Assembly: GCA_964590955.1 (NCBI GenBank)
Contig: CAZPYT010000014.1
Span: 1-20,312 of the forward strand
Source: CAZPYT01 sp964590955
GTDB lineage: Bacteria > Patescibacteriota > WWE3 > UBA101185 > UBA10185
Direction: 5' to 3'
DNA length: 20,312 bases
The position numbers and the translations under genes were made by a program. Under the pieces are notes generated by a model. That model did no database searches and had not been told where the DNA came from. It was given only the letters and a program-made list of their open reading frames with translations. Position 1 is the first letter of the stretch. Each line of letters begins with the position of its first letter. Shown here piece after piece: positions 1 to 5,487 of this stretch.

Positions 1-613
1 TCAGATCATCCCATACTTTATTTGCAAGTTCGATACCGTTTCTCAATGCATTTTGCATTTTTTCGTTTTCTTGTACACCGGCAGTGTGAATTTCTGATAT
101 GTGTGTTTTGTTTATAGACCATGATATTAAATCCGCAAAAGCTTCTTCCGGTTTTTTACTATCCGAATAATTAAAATATCTCGTTTCAGCAAATTCACTT
201 ATTTCGGGATTTATTTCTATAAACTGTTGTATTTTTAATATTGATTGTAAACATTCTTTTATTGCATCATCTGCATCAGAGTTTTCTGGATTTAGATTTT
301 TAAGCGATTTTGGATTAAATTCACCTTCTTTATCAAGTGAAAAGGTTGCAGGTATAAAATGAGCTATTTCATGCCAAAAGACCTCATTTTTAAATTTTGC
401 CGGTATTTCAGTGCTATTTATAAATTCTTCATTGAGGGATAGCTCTGTGTAATATCTTGCAGCCCTATCCGTGGTTTCTGTTGCATCTATATGTGTAATA
501 TTTATTATTTGTGGAATGTTGGAAAGTTTAATATATATTGACTCTCTGTTTGTTTCTTCTAAATCGTGGATTTCATGAAATTCTACTGGCTCTAATTCAG
601 TTGTTTTTAGCAT
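1..613 (-). CDS. HExxH metallopeptidase-like protein, 3' end beyond window
   Basis: An uninterrupted reading frame runs from an ATG at 613 down to the window edge, giving 204 residues without a stop, so the C-terminus is missing. I do not recognise the family. Residues 81-85 read HEIAH, a classical zinc-binding HExxH motif, preceded by FW and followed by F. About 71 residues later, EEAFAD (156-161) could supply a third, glutamate zinc ligand, as in gluzincin-type enzymes. No signal peptide is visible, so a cytoplasmic location is likely. The start is supported by an extended -10 box ending exactly six bases upstream, implying a leaderless mRNA. The gene diverges from the small-paralogue cluster and shares with it a 100-base region carrying two palindromic operators. 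Peptidase activity is inferred only from the motif; the HExxH-to-Glu spacing is much longer than in ImmA/IrrE (M78) enzymes. Confidence 0.7.
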   Translation of the reverse strand, partial: MLKTTELEPVEFHEIHDLEETNRESIYIKLSNIPQIINITHIDATETTDRAARYYTELSLNEEFINSTEIPAKFKNEVFWHEIAHFIPATFSLDKEGEFNPKSLKNLNPENSDADDAIKECLQSILKIQQFIEINPEISEFAETRYFNYSDSKKPEEAFADLISWSINKTHISEIHTAGVQENEKMQNALRNGIELANKVWDDL

Positions 614-628
614 AGTGTGATTGTACCA
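614..628 (-). promoter_or_regulatory. Extended -10 promoter of left-edge gene
   Basis: On the minus strand TGG-TACAAT (628 to 620) is a good extended -10 element. Only six bases (619-614) separate it from the ATG at 613, so transcription should start at or next to the start codon. The last bases before the ATG are nearly identical to those of the gene starting at 20182. Confidence 0.55.
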
Positions 629-638
629 TCTCGTACAA
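621..638. promoter_or_regulatory. Palindromic operator 1 (TTGTAC-N6-GTACAA)
   Basis: Perfect inverted repeat of six bases with a six-base spacer. It covers the -10 box of the minus-strand gene, a position expected for a repressor site. It fits the same YTGTWC-N6-GWACAR pattern as the sites at 641-658 and 1183-1200. Its centre is 20 bases from the centre of the next site, so two dimers would sit on about the same face of the helix. Confidence 0.5.
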
Positions 639-640
639 AT

Positions 641-658
641 CTGTTCCCTAGAGAACAG
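641..658. promoter_or_regulatory. Palindromic operator 2 (CTGTTC-N6-GAACAG)
   Basis: Perfect six-base arms flank CCTAGA. The site lies between the divergent -10 boxes and overlaps the expected -35 regions of both promoters. Its right edge is 21 bases before the -10 box (679) of the first small gene, the same distance seen for operator 3 and its promoter. The bound regulator is unknown. Confidence 0.55.
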
Positions 659-671
659 AGTAAAATGGTTT

Positions 672-684
672 TGTAATATACAAT
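672..684 (+). promoter_or_regulatory. Promoter of first small paralogue
   Basis: An AT-rich -10 region containing TATACAAT (677-684) lies downstream of operator 2. Transcription starting near 690 would give a leader of about 23 bases that includes a strong Shine-Dalgarno site (GGAGG, 704-708). This differs from the leaderless arrangement of most genes in the window. Confidence 0.45.
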
Positions 685-713
685 TGTCCCTAAATCTATC
701 TTTGGAGGTAACT

Positions 714-1082
714 ATGAACTGGTTAACGGGCAGTCTCAATTTGAATGAAATTTTACACATGAAAGGCTGGGAGGTAATGTTTTTTGTTATACCCAAGCAT
801 TTGAAAGAAAAATACAAGTATGTGGGTAAAGTGGAAAAAGTTATTCTTGAAGCCGACACGTTTAAAATCACCTTTTCCAAGTTGAAGTTTGGTGCTGAAA
901 AGGATGCTATTGGTGACTTGAAAAATGCATATCGTCCTCCTTCATTTGAGGTACGCATCCATAAGCGCAATGTCGTTGCTAAAATGCGCTCAGGCAATGG
1001 GTATGATGCACCTTTGGGTGATTTCATTTCGATCACTGACAAGTCTTTGTGCAACATGGTGGAATTCGAAAGGTTGCTCTAA
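714..1082 (+). CDS. Small conserved-paralogue protein A, unknown function
   Basis: A 122-residue protein of unknown function, first of three tandem paralogues. The start at 714 is chosen because GGAGG at 704-708 is ideally spaced; longer upstream readings have no such support. No signal peptide or membrane segment is visible and the protein is basic, so it is probably cytoplasmic. The central stretch has the alternating pattern GxVxxV...FKITFSKLKFG, matching GTVxxV...LTNVRMG in the third paralogue and TVxxV...FTNVRLG in the second. This suggests a shared beta-rich fold, possibly a small barrel. It is followed by its own intrinsic terminator (1145-1184) and preceded by an operator-controlled promoter, so it is probably a monocistronic, regulated gene. 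The paralogy comes from alignment by eye. Confidence 0.75.
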   Translation: MNWLTGSLNLNEILHMKGWEVMFFVIPKHLKEKYKYVGKVEKVILEADTFKITFSKLKFGAEKDAIGDLKNAYRPPSFEVRIHKRNVVAKMRSGNGYDAPLGDFISITDKSLCNMVEFERLL

Positions 1083-1144
1083 GAATTGGCTACCTAATCA
1101 ACATTTCAAAGCAGCCTTTGGTTTACTTGAAAGAATAAAAATGC

Positions 1145-1184
1145 AAAAACCACTGAATAGTACTATCTGCTCGGTGGTTTTTTT
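1145..1184 (+). terminator. Intrinsic terminator after paralogue A
   Basis: An eight-base stem, ACCACTGA (1149-1156) against TCGGTGGT (1171-1178) with one G-U pair, is preceded by an A run and followed by a run of seven T (1178-1184). This is a classic Rho-independent terminator. Confidence 0.85.
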
Positions 1185-1200
1185 GTTCTGTAGGGAACAG
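1183..1200. promoter_or_regulatory. Palindromic operator 3 (TTGTTC-N6-GAACAG)
   Basis: The third copy of the YTGTWC-N6-GWACAR pattern, with a spacer (TGTAGG) differing at one base from the reverse reading of operator 2 (TCTAGG). It sits immediately after the terminator of paralogue A and 21 bases before a TATAGT box at 1221-1226. That repeats the operator-to-promoter spacing seen upstream of paralogue A. Confidence 0.5.
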
Positions 1201-1220
1201 ATTTTATTAAGACCTATAGG

Positions 1221-1226
1221 TATAGT
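1221..1226 (+). promoter_or_regulatory. -10 box of the paralogue B/C unit
   Basis: TATAGT lies 21 bases after operator 3, matching the geometry at paralogue A. It would give a leader of roughly 35-40 bases ending in an AAGGAG Shine-Dalgarno site before the ATG at 1270. A nine-base motif AGACCTATA just upstream (1210-1218) recurs at 1640-1648 before paralogue C. Confidence 0.4.
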
Positions 1227-1269
1227 GCGTGTAAATGTGTTCATAAAACAGTACAAAAAGGAGAATGAT

Positions 1270-1629
1270 ATGAAAGCAACATTAAAAAATGTACAACAAC
1301 TGGCACAGAAAGAGGCAATTTTGGTATTTACCGGGCAAATTCGAAGGGGAAATGCTGCGTTTTCTGAGGTAAAAACTGCCATCGCTACTGTATTATCAGT
1401 GGGTATTCTCAACGCGAAGCAGTTGAGTGTGACGTTCACAAATGTTCGTCTTGGAGAAGACGGTACCCCCATTTCAACCTAGGCGACTTACGGCGGTACA
1501 TATACAGCGATCTTTCCGATGACCTACGAGATTACACTTTGCAAAGGATCGGAATTAAGAGTCGATCGCCCGGAACAAGATTACTATAAAGTAAACGCTG
1601 CGGCATGCATTTCGCTCAAAATGAAGTAA
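1270..1629 (+). pseudogene. Small paralogue B interrupted by in-frame TAG
   Basis: The frame starts at an ATG with a good Shine-Dalgarno site (AAGGAG, 1259-1264) and reads 70 codons to a TAG at 1480-1482. The same frame then continues open for 48 more codons to TAA at 1627-1629. Full readthrough gives 119 positions, close to paralogues A (122) and C (121). Aligned on the shared NVR-x-G core and the downstream YTA-x-F motif, 21 positions match C without a gap, and the TAG falls exactly on a Trp of C (TGG to TAG is one base change). Homology therefore extends past the stop. Alternatives are a nonsense-mutated pseudogene, a functional 70-residue product (1270-1482), readthrough, or a sequencing error. 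TAG ends other genes here, so global recoding is unlikely. Function is unknown. Confidence 0.65.
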
Positions 1630-1665
1630 GAAACCTGAAAGACCTATAAAACGATTGGAGGAAAA

Positions 1666-2031
1666 ATGTCAGTAAATATGAAAGCAGTAAAGAATGATCT
1701 GCAGGGGAAAGATATTGTGTTCAAAGGGGTGGTTACAGGTGGCCCGGCCATTGGTGCACTTCTTCATCTGAGTGAACCGCAAGCTGTGTATGGGACAGTG
1801 CTTTACGTGGCGCGCGATGACGAAAAAGTTGTTTTGATTCTTACCAATGTTCGGATGGGCAAAGAGGAACGGAATATTCAGTCGTGGAAGCGCTACAACG
1901 GTCAATACACAGCTACTTTCGACAATGGCGCTGCAGTTGATCTCAAGCAGGGAGACGCAAGCACTCTGAACCGACCAGCGGGTGAATTTTACGAAGTCGG
2001 GTCAAGCACAGCCACTATGTGGAGAAGCTAA
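1666..2031 (+). CDS. Small conserved-paralogue protein C, unknown function
   Basis: A 121-residue protein of unknown function, the intact third member of the cluster. The ATG at 1666 has a strong Shine-Dalgarno site (GGAGG, 1657-1661). No signal peptide or membrane helix is visible. The core GTVLYVA...LTNVRMG followed by YTATF matches the interrupted paralogue B closely and A more weakly, and suggests a beta-rich small fold. It begins 36 bases after the end of B and ends before an intrinsic terminator, so B and C probably form one transcript. Its base composition is clearly higher in GC (about half over 1741-1980, counted by hand) than frr (about a third in its first 60 bases), which may indicate recent transfer or different selection. 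Confidence 0.8.
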   Translation: MSVNMKAVKNDLQGKDIVFKGVVTGGPAIGALLHLSEPQAVYGTVLYVARDDEKVVLILTNVRMGKEERNIQSWKRYNGQYTATFDNGAAVDLKQGDASTLNRPAGEFYEVGSSTATMWRS

Positions 2032-2043
2032 GTAAGGTATTAC

Positions 2044-2091
2044 AAAAGGCACACAGGTTATTCAGCAATAACGAAAACCAGTGTGCCTTTT
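2044..2091 (+). terminator. Intrinsic terminator of the small-paralogue cluster
   Basis: An eleven-base perfect stem, AAAAGGCACAC (2044-2054) with GTGTGCCTTTT (2081-2091), encloses a second stem GTTATT (2057-2062) with AATAAC (2067-2072). The closing T run makes it a convincing Rho-independent terminator. It isolates the cluster from frr. Confidence 0.85.
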
Positions 2092-2103
2092 CATTTCTAT
2101 ATA

Positions 2104-2112
2104 TGCTACAAT
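2104..2112 (+). promoter_or_regulatory. Extended -10 promoter of frr
   Basis: TGC-TACAAT is an extended -10 element ten bases before the frr ATG and just 12 bases after the preceding terminator stem. Transcription would begin within about three bases of the start codon, giving a leaderless or nearly leaderless mRNA. No Shine-Dalgarno site is present. Confidence 0.55.
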
Positions 2113-2122
2113 CAAGTCTGCT

Positions 2123-2671
2123 ATGACAAACTCAGAATTAAAAAACAGACTGCAAAAATCTCTTGATTTTTTAGTTTCGGAATTAACTCAAATTAGAACC
2201 GGCAGAGCAAACCCTTCGTTATTAGAAGACATAACTGTTGAGGCTTATGGAGCTAAAATGACATTAAAAGAACTCGGTTCTATTACTTTAGCCGATGCAC
2301 ATACGATTTTGGTGGCGCCATGGGATAAAAATTTGCTGTCTGTGATCTCTAAAGCTATTACTGAAAGCGAACATAAGCTTAATCCTGCCACTGTAGGTAG
2401 TAATTTACGTGTGCCAATTCCGCCATTGACTGAAGAACGCAGAAAAGAGCTGGTGAAGCTCGTAAATGCAAAGACTGAAGAATCCAAACAGTCTATGCGT
2501 AATATCCGCCAGGAAGCTATGAAAGATGTAGATAAAGAATTTGAGGCAAAGACAATTAGTGAGGATGAGAAATTTTCTATGCGGGATGATATTGAGGAAG
2601 TTGTAAAATCTTTTGTTGAGCAGGCTGAAGAGCAAAGTGCGAAAAAAAGTAAGGAACTGCTCACTGTTTAG
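2123..2671 (+). CDS. frr: Ribosome recycling factor
   Basis: RRF, with EF-G, splits post-termination ribosomes for another round of translation. The 182-residue product is the usual family length (about 185). Recognisable features are QIRTGRANPSLLEDITVEAYG near residues 22-42, the LRVPIPPLTEERRKEL segment that leads back into the three-helix domain, and the long charged C-terminal helix. The start at 2123 is chosen over an upstream in-frame start that would add 14 residues and place the start inside the preceding terminator; the extended -10 box at 2104-2112 agrees. rseP follows after only six bases, so the two are probably cotranscribed. It ends in TAG. Confidence 0.95.
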   Translation: MTNSELKNRLQKSLDFLVSELTQIRTGRANPSLLEDITVEAYGAKMTLKELGSITLADAHTILVAPWDKNLLSVISKAITESEHKLNPATVGSNLRVPIPPLTEERRKELVKLVNAKTEESKQSMRNIRQEAMKDVDKEFEAKTISEDEKFSMRDDIEEVVKSFVEQAEEQSAKKSKELLTV

Positions 2672-2677
2672 TAATAT

Positions 2678-3811
2678 ATGACTCTATTGATTTTTTTATT
2701 AATACTGTCCGTACTCGTACTTATTCATGAATTCGGGCATTTTATTGTAGCCAAGAAAAATGGTGTATTTGTTGAAGAATTTGGGTGGGGGATTCCGCCA
2801 CGAGTGTGGGGTAAGAAGATTGGCGAAACGATCTATTCTATAAACTTATTACCTTTTGGCGGATTTGTTAAATTGCGCGGTGAGGATGTAGACGGGGATG
2901 TATCAGCTGCTAAATCTGATCCCAGAAATTATATGAGCAAAACTCCCTTTGTACGAGGTCTTATTTTAACCGCAGGTGTAATTATGAATATCGTGCTTGC
3001 TGTAGTTTTATATTTCGTATTGTTTTTTATCACCGGTTTTAAAAGCATGAATATTCCGGTGTTTTTTGATTATCACTTTAGATTTGGAGATGTAATGTCT
3101 ACAAACACTGTTGTCTCAGGTTTTATTCAGAATTCTAATGCAGAAAAGGCAGGAATTACATTGGGTGAGGCCATTTTAACAATTGATGATGTGCCGGTTA
3201 AAAATCTTGAGGAAATTAGAACAGTCGTACAACCAAAGCCTAATGAAATTGTAACATTGCGAGTGCGGGATCTCAGAAAACACGATGATACTGTCGGTAA
3301 GGAGTATAGTTTTATGACTACTTCAAATGATGAGGGAAAGGGAGTACTGGGTGTTTACATAGCTGAGTCTGCATCCATTTATTATCCTAATAAGCTTCTG
3401 GCACCTTTTCAGCATTCATATAATATGCTTGCTTATACAATGTATACATTTGGTCAGTTTATAGATATTGCTTTTGAAAGTAAAAGCGTTGAACCTGTAA
3501 GTTCAGGGGTATCCGGTCCTGTGGGTATCTATTCGGTTGTTGAGGCTATTCTAGGATACGGTGGTATTGACGCTCTCTTAGGATTAATCGATTTTGCTGC
3601 TTTACTTTCCCTTAGTTTAGCTTTTATGAATTTGTTGCCGTTGCCTGCATTAGATGGCGGTAGGTTTATTTTTGTTTTATATGAAGGCTTAGTTGGTAAA
3701 CCTATCAATCAAAAATATGAGACCTGGTTGCATAAATGGGGCATGCTATTTTTACTGACTTTATTGGTATTAGTTACAATTAAGGATGTACGTCAATTAA
3801 TAACTTTTTAA
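2678..3811 (+). CDS. rseP: RseP-family site-2 zinc metalloprotease
   Basis: A membrane-embedded zinc protease (M50 family, RseP/RasP/MMP1) that performs regulated intramembrane proteolysis of anti-sigma factors and signal-peptide remnants. The 377-residue protein starts with a hydrophobic helix carrying HEFGH at residues 17-21 (zinc ligands and catalytic Glu). The LLPFGGFVKL segment follows near 58-67, then a second transmembrane helix (about 95-117), and a PDZ-type domain around 130-215 (GFIQNSNAEKAGITLGEAIL). NLLPLPALDGG at 318-328 supplies the third zinc ligand (Asp326), and a final helix ends the protein. All key residues are present and the length is normal. It lies six bases after frr and is likely in the same transcript. 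Substrates cannot be read from this window. Confidence 0.93.
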   Translation: MTLLIFLLILSVLVLIHEFGHFIVAKKNGVFVEEFGWGIPPRVWGKKIGETIYSINLLPFGGFVKLRGEDVDGDVSAAKSDPRNYMSKTPFVRGLILTAGVIMNIVLAVVLYFVLFFITGFKSMNIPVFFDYHFRFGDVMSTNTVVSGFIQNSNAEKAGITLGEAILTIDDVPVKNLEEIRTVVQPKPNEIVTLRVRDLRKHDDTVGKEYSFMTTSNDEGKGVLGVYIAESASIYYPNKLLAPFQHSYNMLAYTMYTFGQFIDIAFESKSVEPVSSGVSGPVGIYSVVEAILGYGGIDALLGLIDFAALLSLSLAFMNLLPLPALDGGRFIFVLYEGLVGKPINQKYETWLHKWGMLFLLTLLVLVTIKDVRQLITF

Positions 3812-4050
3812 TTTTTCCTTTAGATGTGCTTTTAAAAATGATAGGTTATTTTGGCGTAATTTAGCAGTAATTCTACTATTAGTGATTTGCCAAAAATTGC
3901 TATAAAATATATACTCTACGTTGTTCGAATTAAGTAATTTTTAATTTATTAATGGAGGTGCTTTAACACTGCCTTTTTTGGGCATAAGAACGGGTAATAG
4001 TCAATAAAATAGTTTGTGACTTTTTTCTGTTTTTGGAAAATCTAATAGTT
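3812..4050 (+). promoter_or_regulatory. rpsU upstream region with promoter and leader
   Basis: The 239 bases between rseP and rpsU contain an extended -10 candidate, TGC-TATAAA (3898-3906), preceded by a possible long-range stem TTTTGGC (3849-3855) with GCCAAAA (3889-3895). If used, the promoter gives a leader of about 135 bases. The leader holds a four-codon mini-ORF (3952-3966, Met-Glu-Val-Leu-stop) that contains GGAGG (3954-3958); that GGAGG could pair with CCTTT at 3972-3976. No gene is visible. A nearer -10 candidate, TCTAAT (4041-4046), is only four bases from the ATG. Confidence 0.35.
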
Positions 4051-4248
4051 ATGACTAAAGTAAAAGTTAGAAAAGGTGAGTCTCTTGAACAGGCTTTGAG
4101 GAGATTTAATCGTGATGTACACAAGGCGAGAATTTTGCAGGAGGTACGTGATCGCGAGCGTTATACAAAACCAAGCGAAGTTAGAAGGCAAAAGAAAAAG
4201 CTTTTAGCCAACAAAATTTACTTGGAAAATAAACGAAGACGAAAATGA
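4051..4248 (+). CDS. rpsU: Small ribosomal subunit protein bS21
   Basis: A short, very basic 65-residue protein matching bS21: the N-terminus TKVKVRKGESLEQALRRF is diagnostic, followed by an Arg/Lys-rich helix and a KRRRK-type tail. bS21 sits on the 30S platform near the anti-Shine-Dalgarno end of 16S rRNA. The ATG at 4051 is preferred over an in-frame TTG six codons upstream because the conserved family start is the MTKV stretch. The stop TGA overlaps the yqeY start as ATGA, giving tight translational coupling. It heads a four-gene operon (rpsU-yqeY-ybeY-pth) of translation-related genes; rpsU next to yqeY is a widespread pairing. Confidence 0.9.
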   Translation: MTKVKVRKGESLEQALRRFNRDVHKARILQEVRDRERYTKPSEVRRQKKKLLANKIYLENKRRRK

Positions 4249-4559
4249 TAGTAGATCAACTTAAAGTTCAATTAAAAGAAGCAATGATAGCACGCGATAG
4301 TGTGAGAGTTTCTGTTATTCGCTTTTTGAATGCAGCAATTACTAATAAAGAAATTGAACTGAGATCACAGGGTATTGAACTGATAGATAAACACGTTGTT
4401 AAAGTAATAGAAAAGCAAATCAAACAACGTAAAGATTCAATAGAAAACTACAAAAGCGGTAATAGACAGGATCTTGTTGATAAAGAAAATGCTGAACTAG
4501 TAATTTTAGAAGAGTTACTAAGCAAGTATTCCTCTGAAGCAGTAATTGATGCAAGATAA
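4245..4559 (+). CDS. yqeY: Truncated YqeY/GatB-tail family protein
   Basis: A 104-residue member of the YqeY family (GatB/YqeY domain). The N-terminal signature is clear: VQLKEAMIARDSVRVSVIRFLNAAITNKEIE, then the helix around KQIKQRKDSIENYKSGNRQDLVDKENAELVILEELL. Usual YqeY proteins are close to 150 residues; here the protein stops where the second helical part resembling the tRNA-interacting tail of GatB would begin. Either this lineage keeps only the first helical bundle or the tail has been lost. The exact role of YqeY is not established. It overlaps rpsU by four bases and the following ybeY by 11, so the stop position is fixed by a well-packed operon rather than by an obvious error. Confidence 0.8.
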   Translation: MIVDQLKVQLKEAMIARDSVRVSVIRFLNAAITNKEIELRSQGIELIDKHVVKVIEKQIKQRKDSIENYKSGNRQDLVDKENAELVILEELLSKYSSEAVIDAR

Positions 4560-4890
4560 CTCTTTTCTTAAAAAATATAAAGATATTCGTGTATCTGTAA
4601 AAATCTCAAGTAATGACGAAATAAGGCGTTTAAATAAGGAATACCTGAAGAGGGACTATACTACTGATGTATTATCATTTTATATGGGTGAAGTAATAGA
4701 AGATGGCCGTGCATTTTATCTGGGTGACATCATAGTAAATGTTGATCAGGCTGAGAAGCAGTCTTCTGAGTATGGAAATACCCTTGAACATGAAATTGCA
4801 GATTTAGTCGAACATGGCGTGCTGCACTTACTGGGTGTTCATCACGATGATGACGATGAGCATTCAGTTCACGGAGTAGAGACAAAATGA
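4549..4890 (+). CDS. ybeY: Endoribonuclease YbeY / rRNA maturation factor
   Basis: YbeY is a zinc-dependent endoribonuclease-type protein involved in 16S rRNA 3'-end maturation and ribosome quality control. The 113-residue product carries the family motif HGxxHLxGxxHD at residues 89-100 (His89, His93 and His99 as zinc ligands) and the upstream YTTDVLSFYMGE and LGDIIVNVDQA segments typical of the fold. It is shorter than common homologues (about 150 residues) at both ends. ATG 4549 is preferred; a TTG three bases upstream is a possible alternative. The start lies inside the end of yqeY (11-base overlap) and the stop overlaps the pth start as ATGA, so translation is probably coupled along the operon. 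Confidence 0.9.
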   Translation: MQDNSFLKKYKDIRVSVKISSNDEIRRLNKEYLKRDYTTDVLSFYMGEVIEDGRAFYLGDIIVNVDQAEKQSSEYGNTLEHEIADLVEHGVLHLLGVHHDDDDEHSVHGVETK

Positions 4891-5399
4891 GAAAATTGAT
4901 TGTCGGTTTAGGAAATCCTGATAAAAAATACGCTCAAACAAGGCATAATCTTGGTTTTTTAATGGCGGATCTCTTAGCAGGAAAAGATACAATTTGGACT
5001 GAGAATAAGAAATTCAATTGCTTACTGGCTGAAGATGCTGATTTACTATATATAAAACCACTTACATATATGAATAATTCCGGCGATTGTGTATCCAAAG
5101 TAGTTCAATTCTATAAAATTCCGCTAATCAAAATGTGTGTTATTCATGATGATAAAGATATTGAGTTTCCGGATTATAAGTTTCAATATGCCCGAAATGC
5201 AGCCGGGCATCATGGTGTAGAAGACATTATTCAAAAAGTAGGCTCAAATGAGTTTTGGCGAGTTAGAATTGGTTTGGAAAAAGCTAAGGATGAGTCAATT
5301 GACACTAAGAATTGGGTTTTATCGCCTTTAAGTGCTCAAGAACTACACAACCTTGGCAAAATAATGACTGATGTATGGAATGACATTGACACAATTTAA
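4887..5399 (+). CDS. pth: Peptidyl-tRNA hydrolase with altered active-site Asn
   Basis: Pth hydrolyses the ester bond of peptidyl-tRNAs released prematurely from ribosomes, recycling tRNA. The 170-residue protein has the N-terminal signature GLGNPxxxYxxTRHNxGF with Asn10 and the catalytic His20, YMNNSG around 61-66 (Asn63), and HDD at 87-89 (Asp88). In the loop that reads GHNG in E. coli (His113-Asn114) this protein has GHHG at 107-110, so the conserved Asn is replaced by His109. The rest of the fold, including RVRIGLE, is intact, so it is probably active. It is the last gene of the rpsU operon, overlapping ybeY by four bases; an 88-base intergenic stretch separates it from dnaX. Confidence 0.93.
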   Translation: MRKLIVGLGNPDKKYAQTRHNLGFLMADLLAGKDTIWTENKKFNCLLAEDADLLYIKPLTYMNNSGDCVSKVVQFYKIPLIKMCVIHDDKDIEFPDYKFQYARNAAGHHGVEDIIQKVGSNEFWRVRIGLEKAKDESIDTKNWVLSPLSAQELHNLGKIMTDVWNDIDTI

Positions 5400-5472
5400 C
5401 TACTCCCGTTATTACAATAAAATTTGCAATATTGTCGAATTATAATTGGTGGAAAATTAATAACATTGATTC

Positions 5473-5478
5473 TATACT
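5473..5478 (+). promoter_or_regulatory. -10 box of dnaX
   Basis: TATACT ends nine bases before the dnaX ATG (5488). No Shine-Dalgarno sequence is seen between them, so the mRNA should be leaderless or have only a few untranslated bases. No convincing -35 element was found. Confidence 0.45.
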
Positions 5479-5487
5479 TCTCTAAGT

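Noticed and set aside
641..658. LexA/SOS box
   Set aside because: Half-sites are GTTC-N6-GAAC, the reverse order of the Gram-positive GAAC-N4-GTTC box, and the outer CTGT/ACAG are ten apart instead of eight as in E. coli.
621..713. Upstream extension of paralogue A to 621
   Set aside because: It would run through the divergent promoter, operator and Shine-Dalgarno site; ATG 714 has ideal spacing to GGAGG.
1098..1472. 124-residue minus-strand ORF opposite paralogue B
   Set aside because: It lacks a start signal and lies opposite a frame with paralogue homology and a good Shine-Dalgarno site; it also covers the terminator at 1145-1184. It is a shadow frame.
1480..1482. Genome-wide reassignment of TAG
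   Set aside because: frr and the macroglobulin gene both end at TAG at the expected family length, so TAG is a normal stop here.
714..2031. Integron-style gene cassettes
   Set aside because: Small genes with repeated palindromes between them suggested attC sites, but the palindromes are short, match promoter geometry, and no integrase or recurrent recombination core site is visible.
3849..3895. Intrinsic terminator after rseP
   Set aside because: TTTTGGC and GCCAAAA can pair, but the loop is 33 bases and no T run follows on the plus strand.
4246..4248. TGA read as glycine, as in Gracilibacteria/Absconditabacteria
   Set aside because: TGA ends S21 (4246-4248) and YbeY (4888-4890) at natural family ends and no core gene contains an in-frame TGA.
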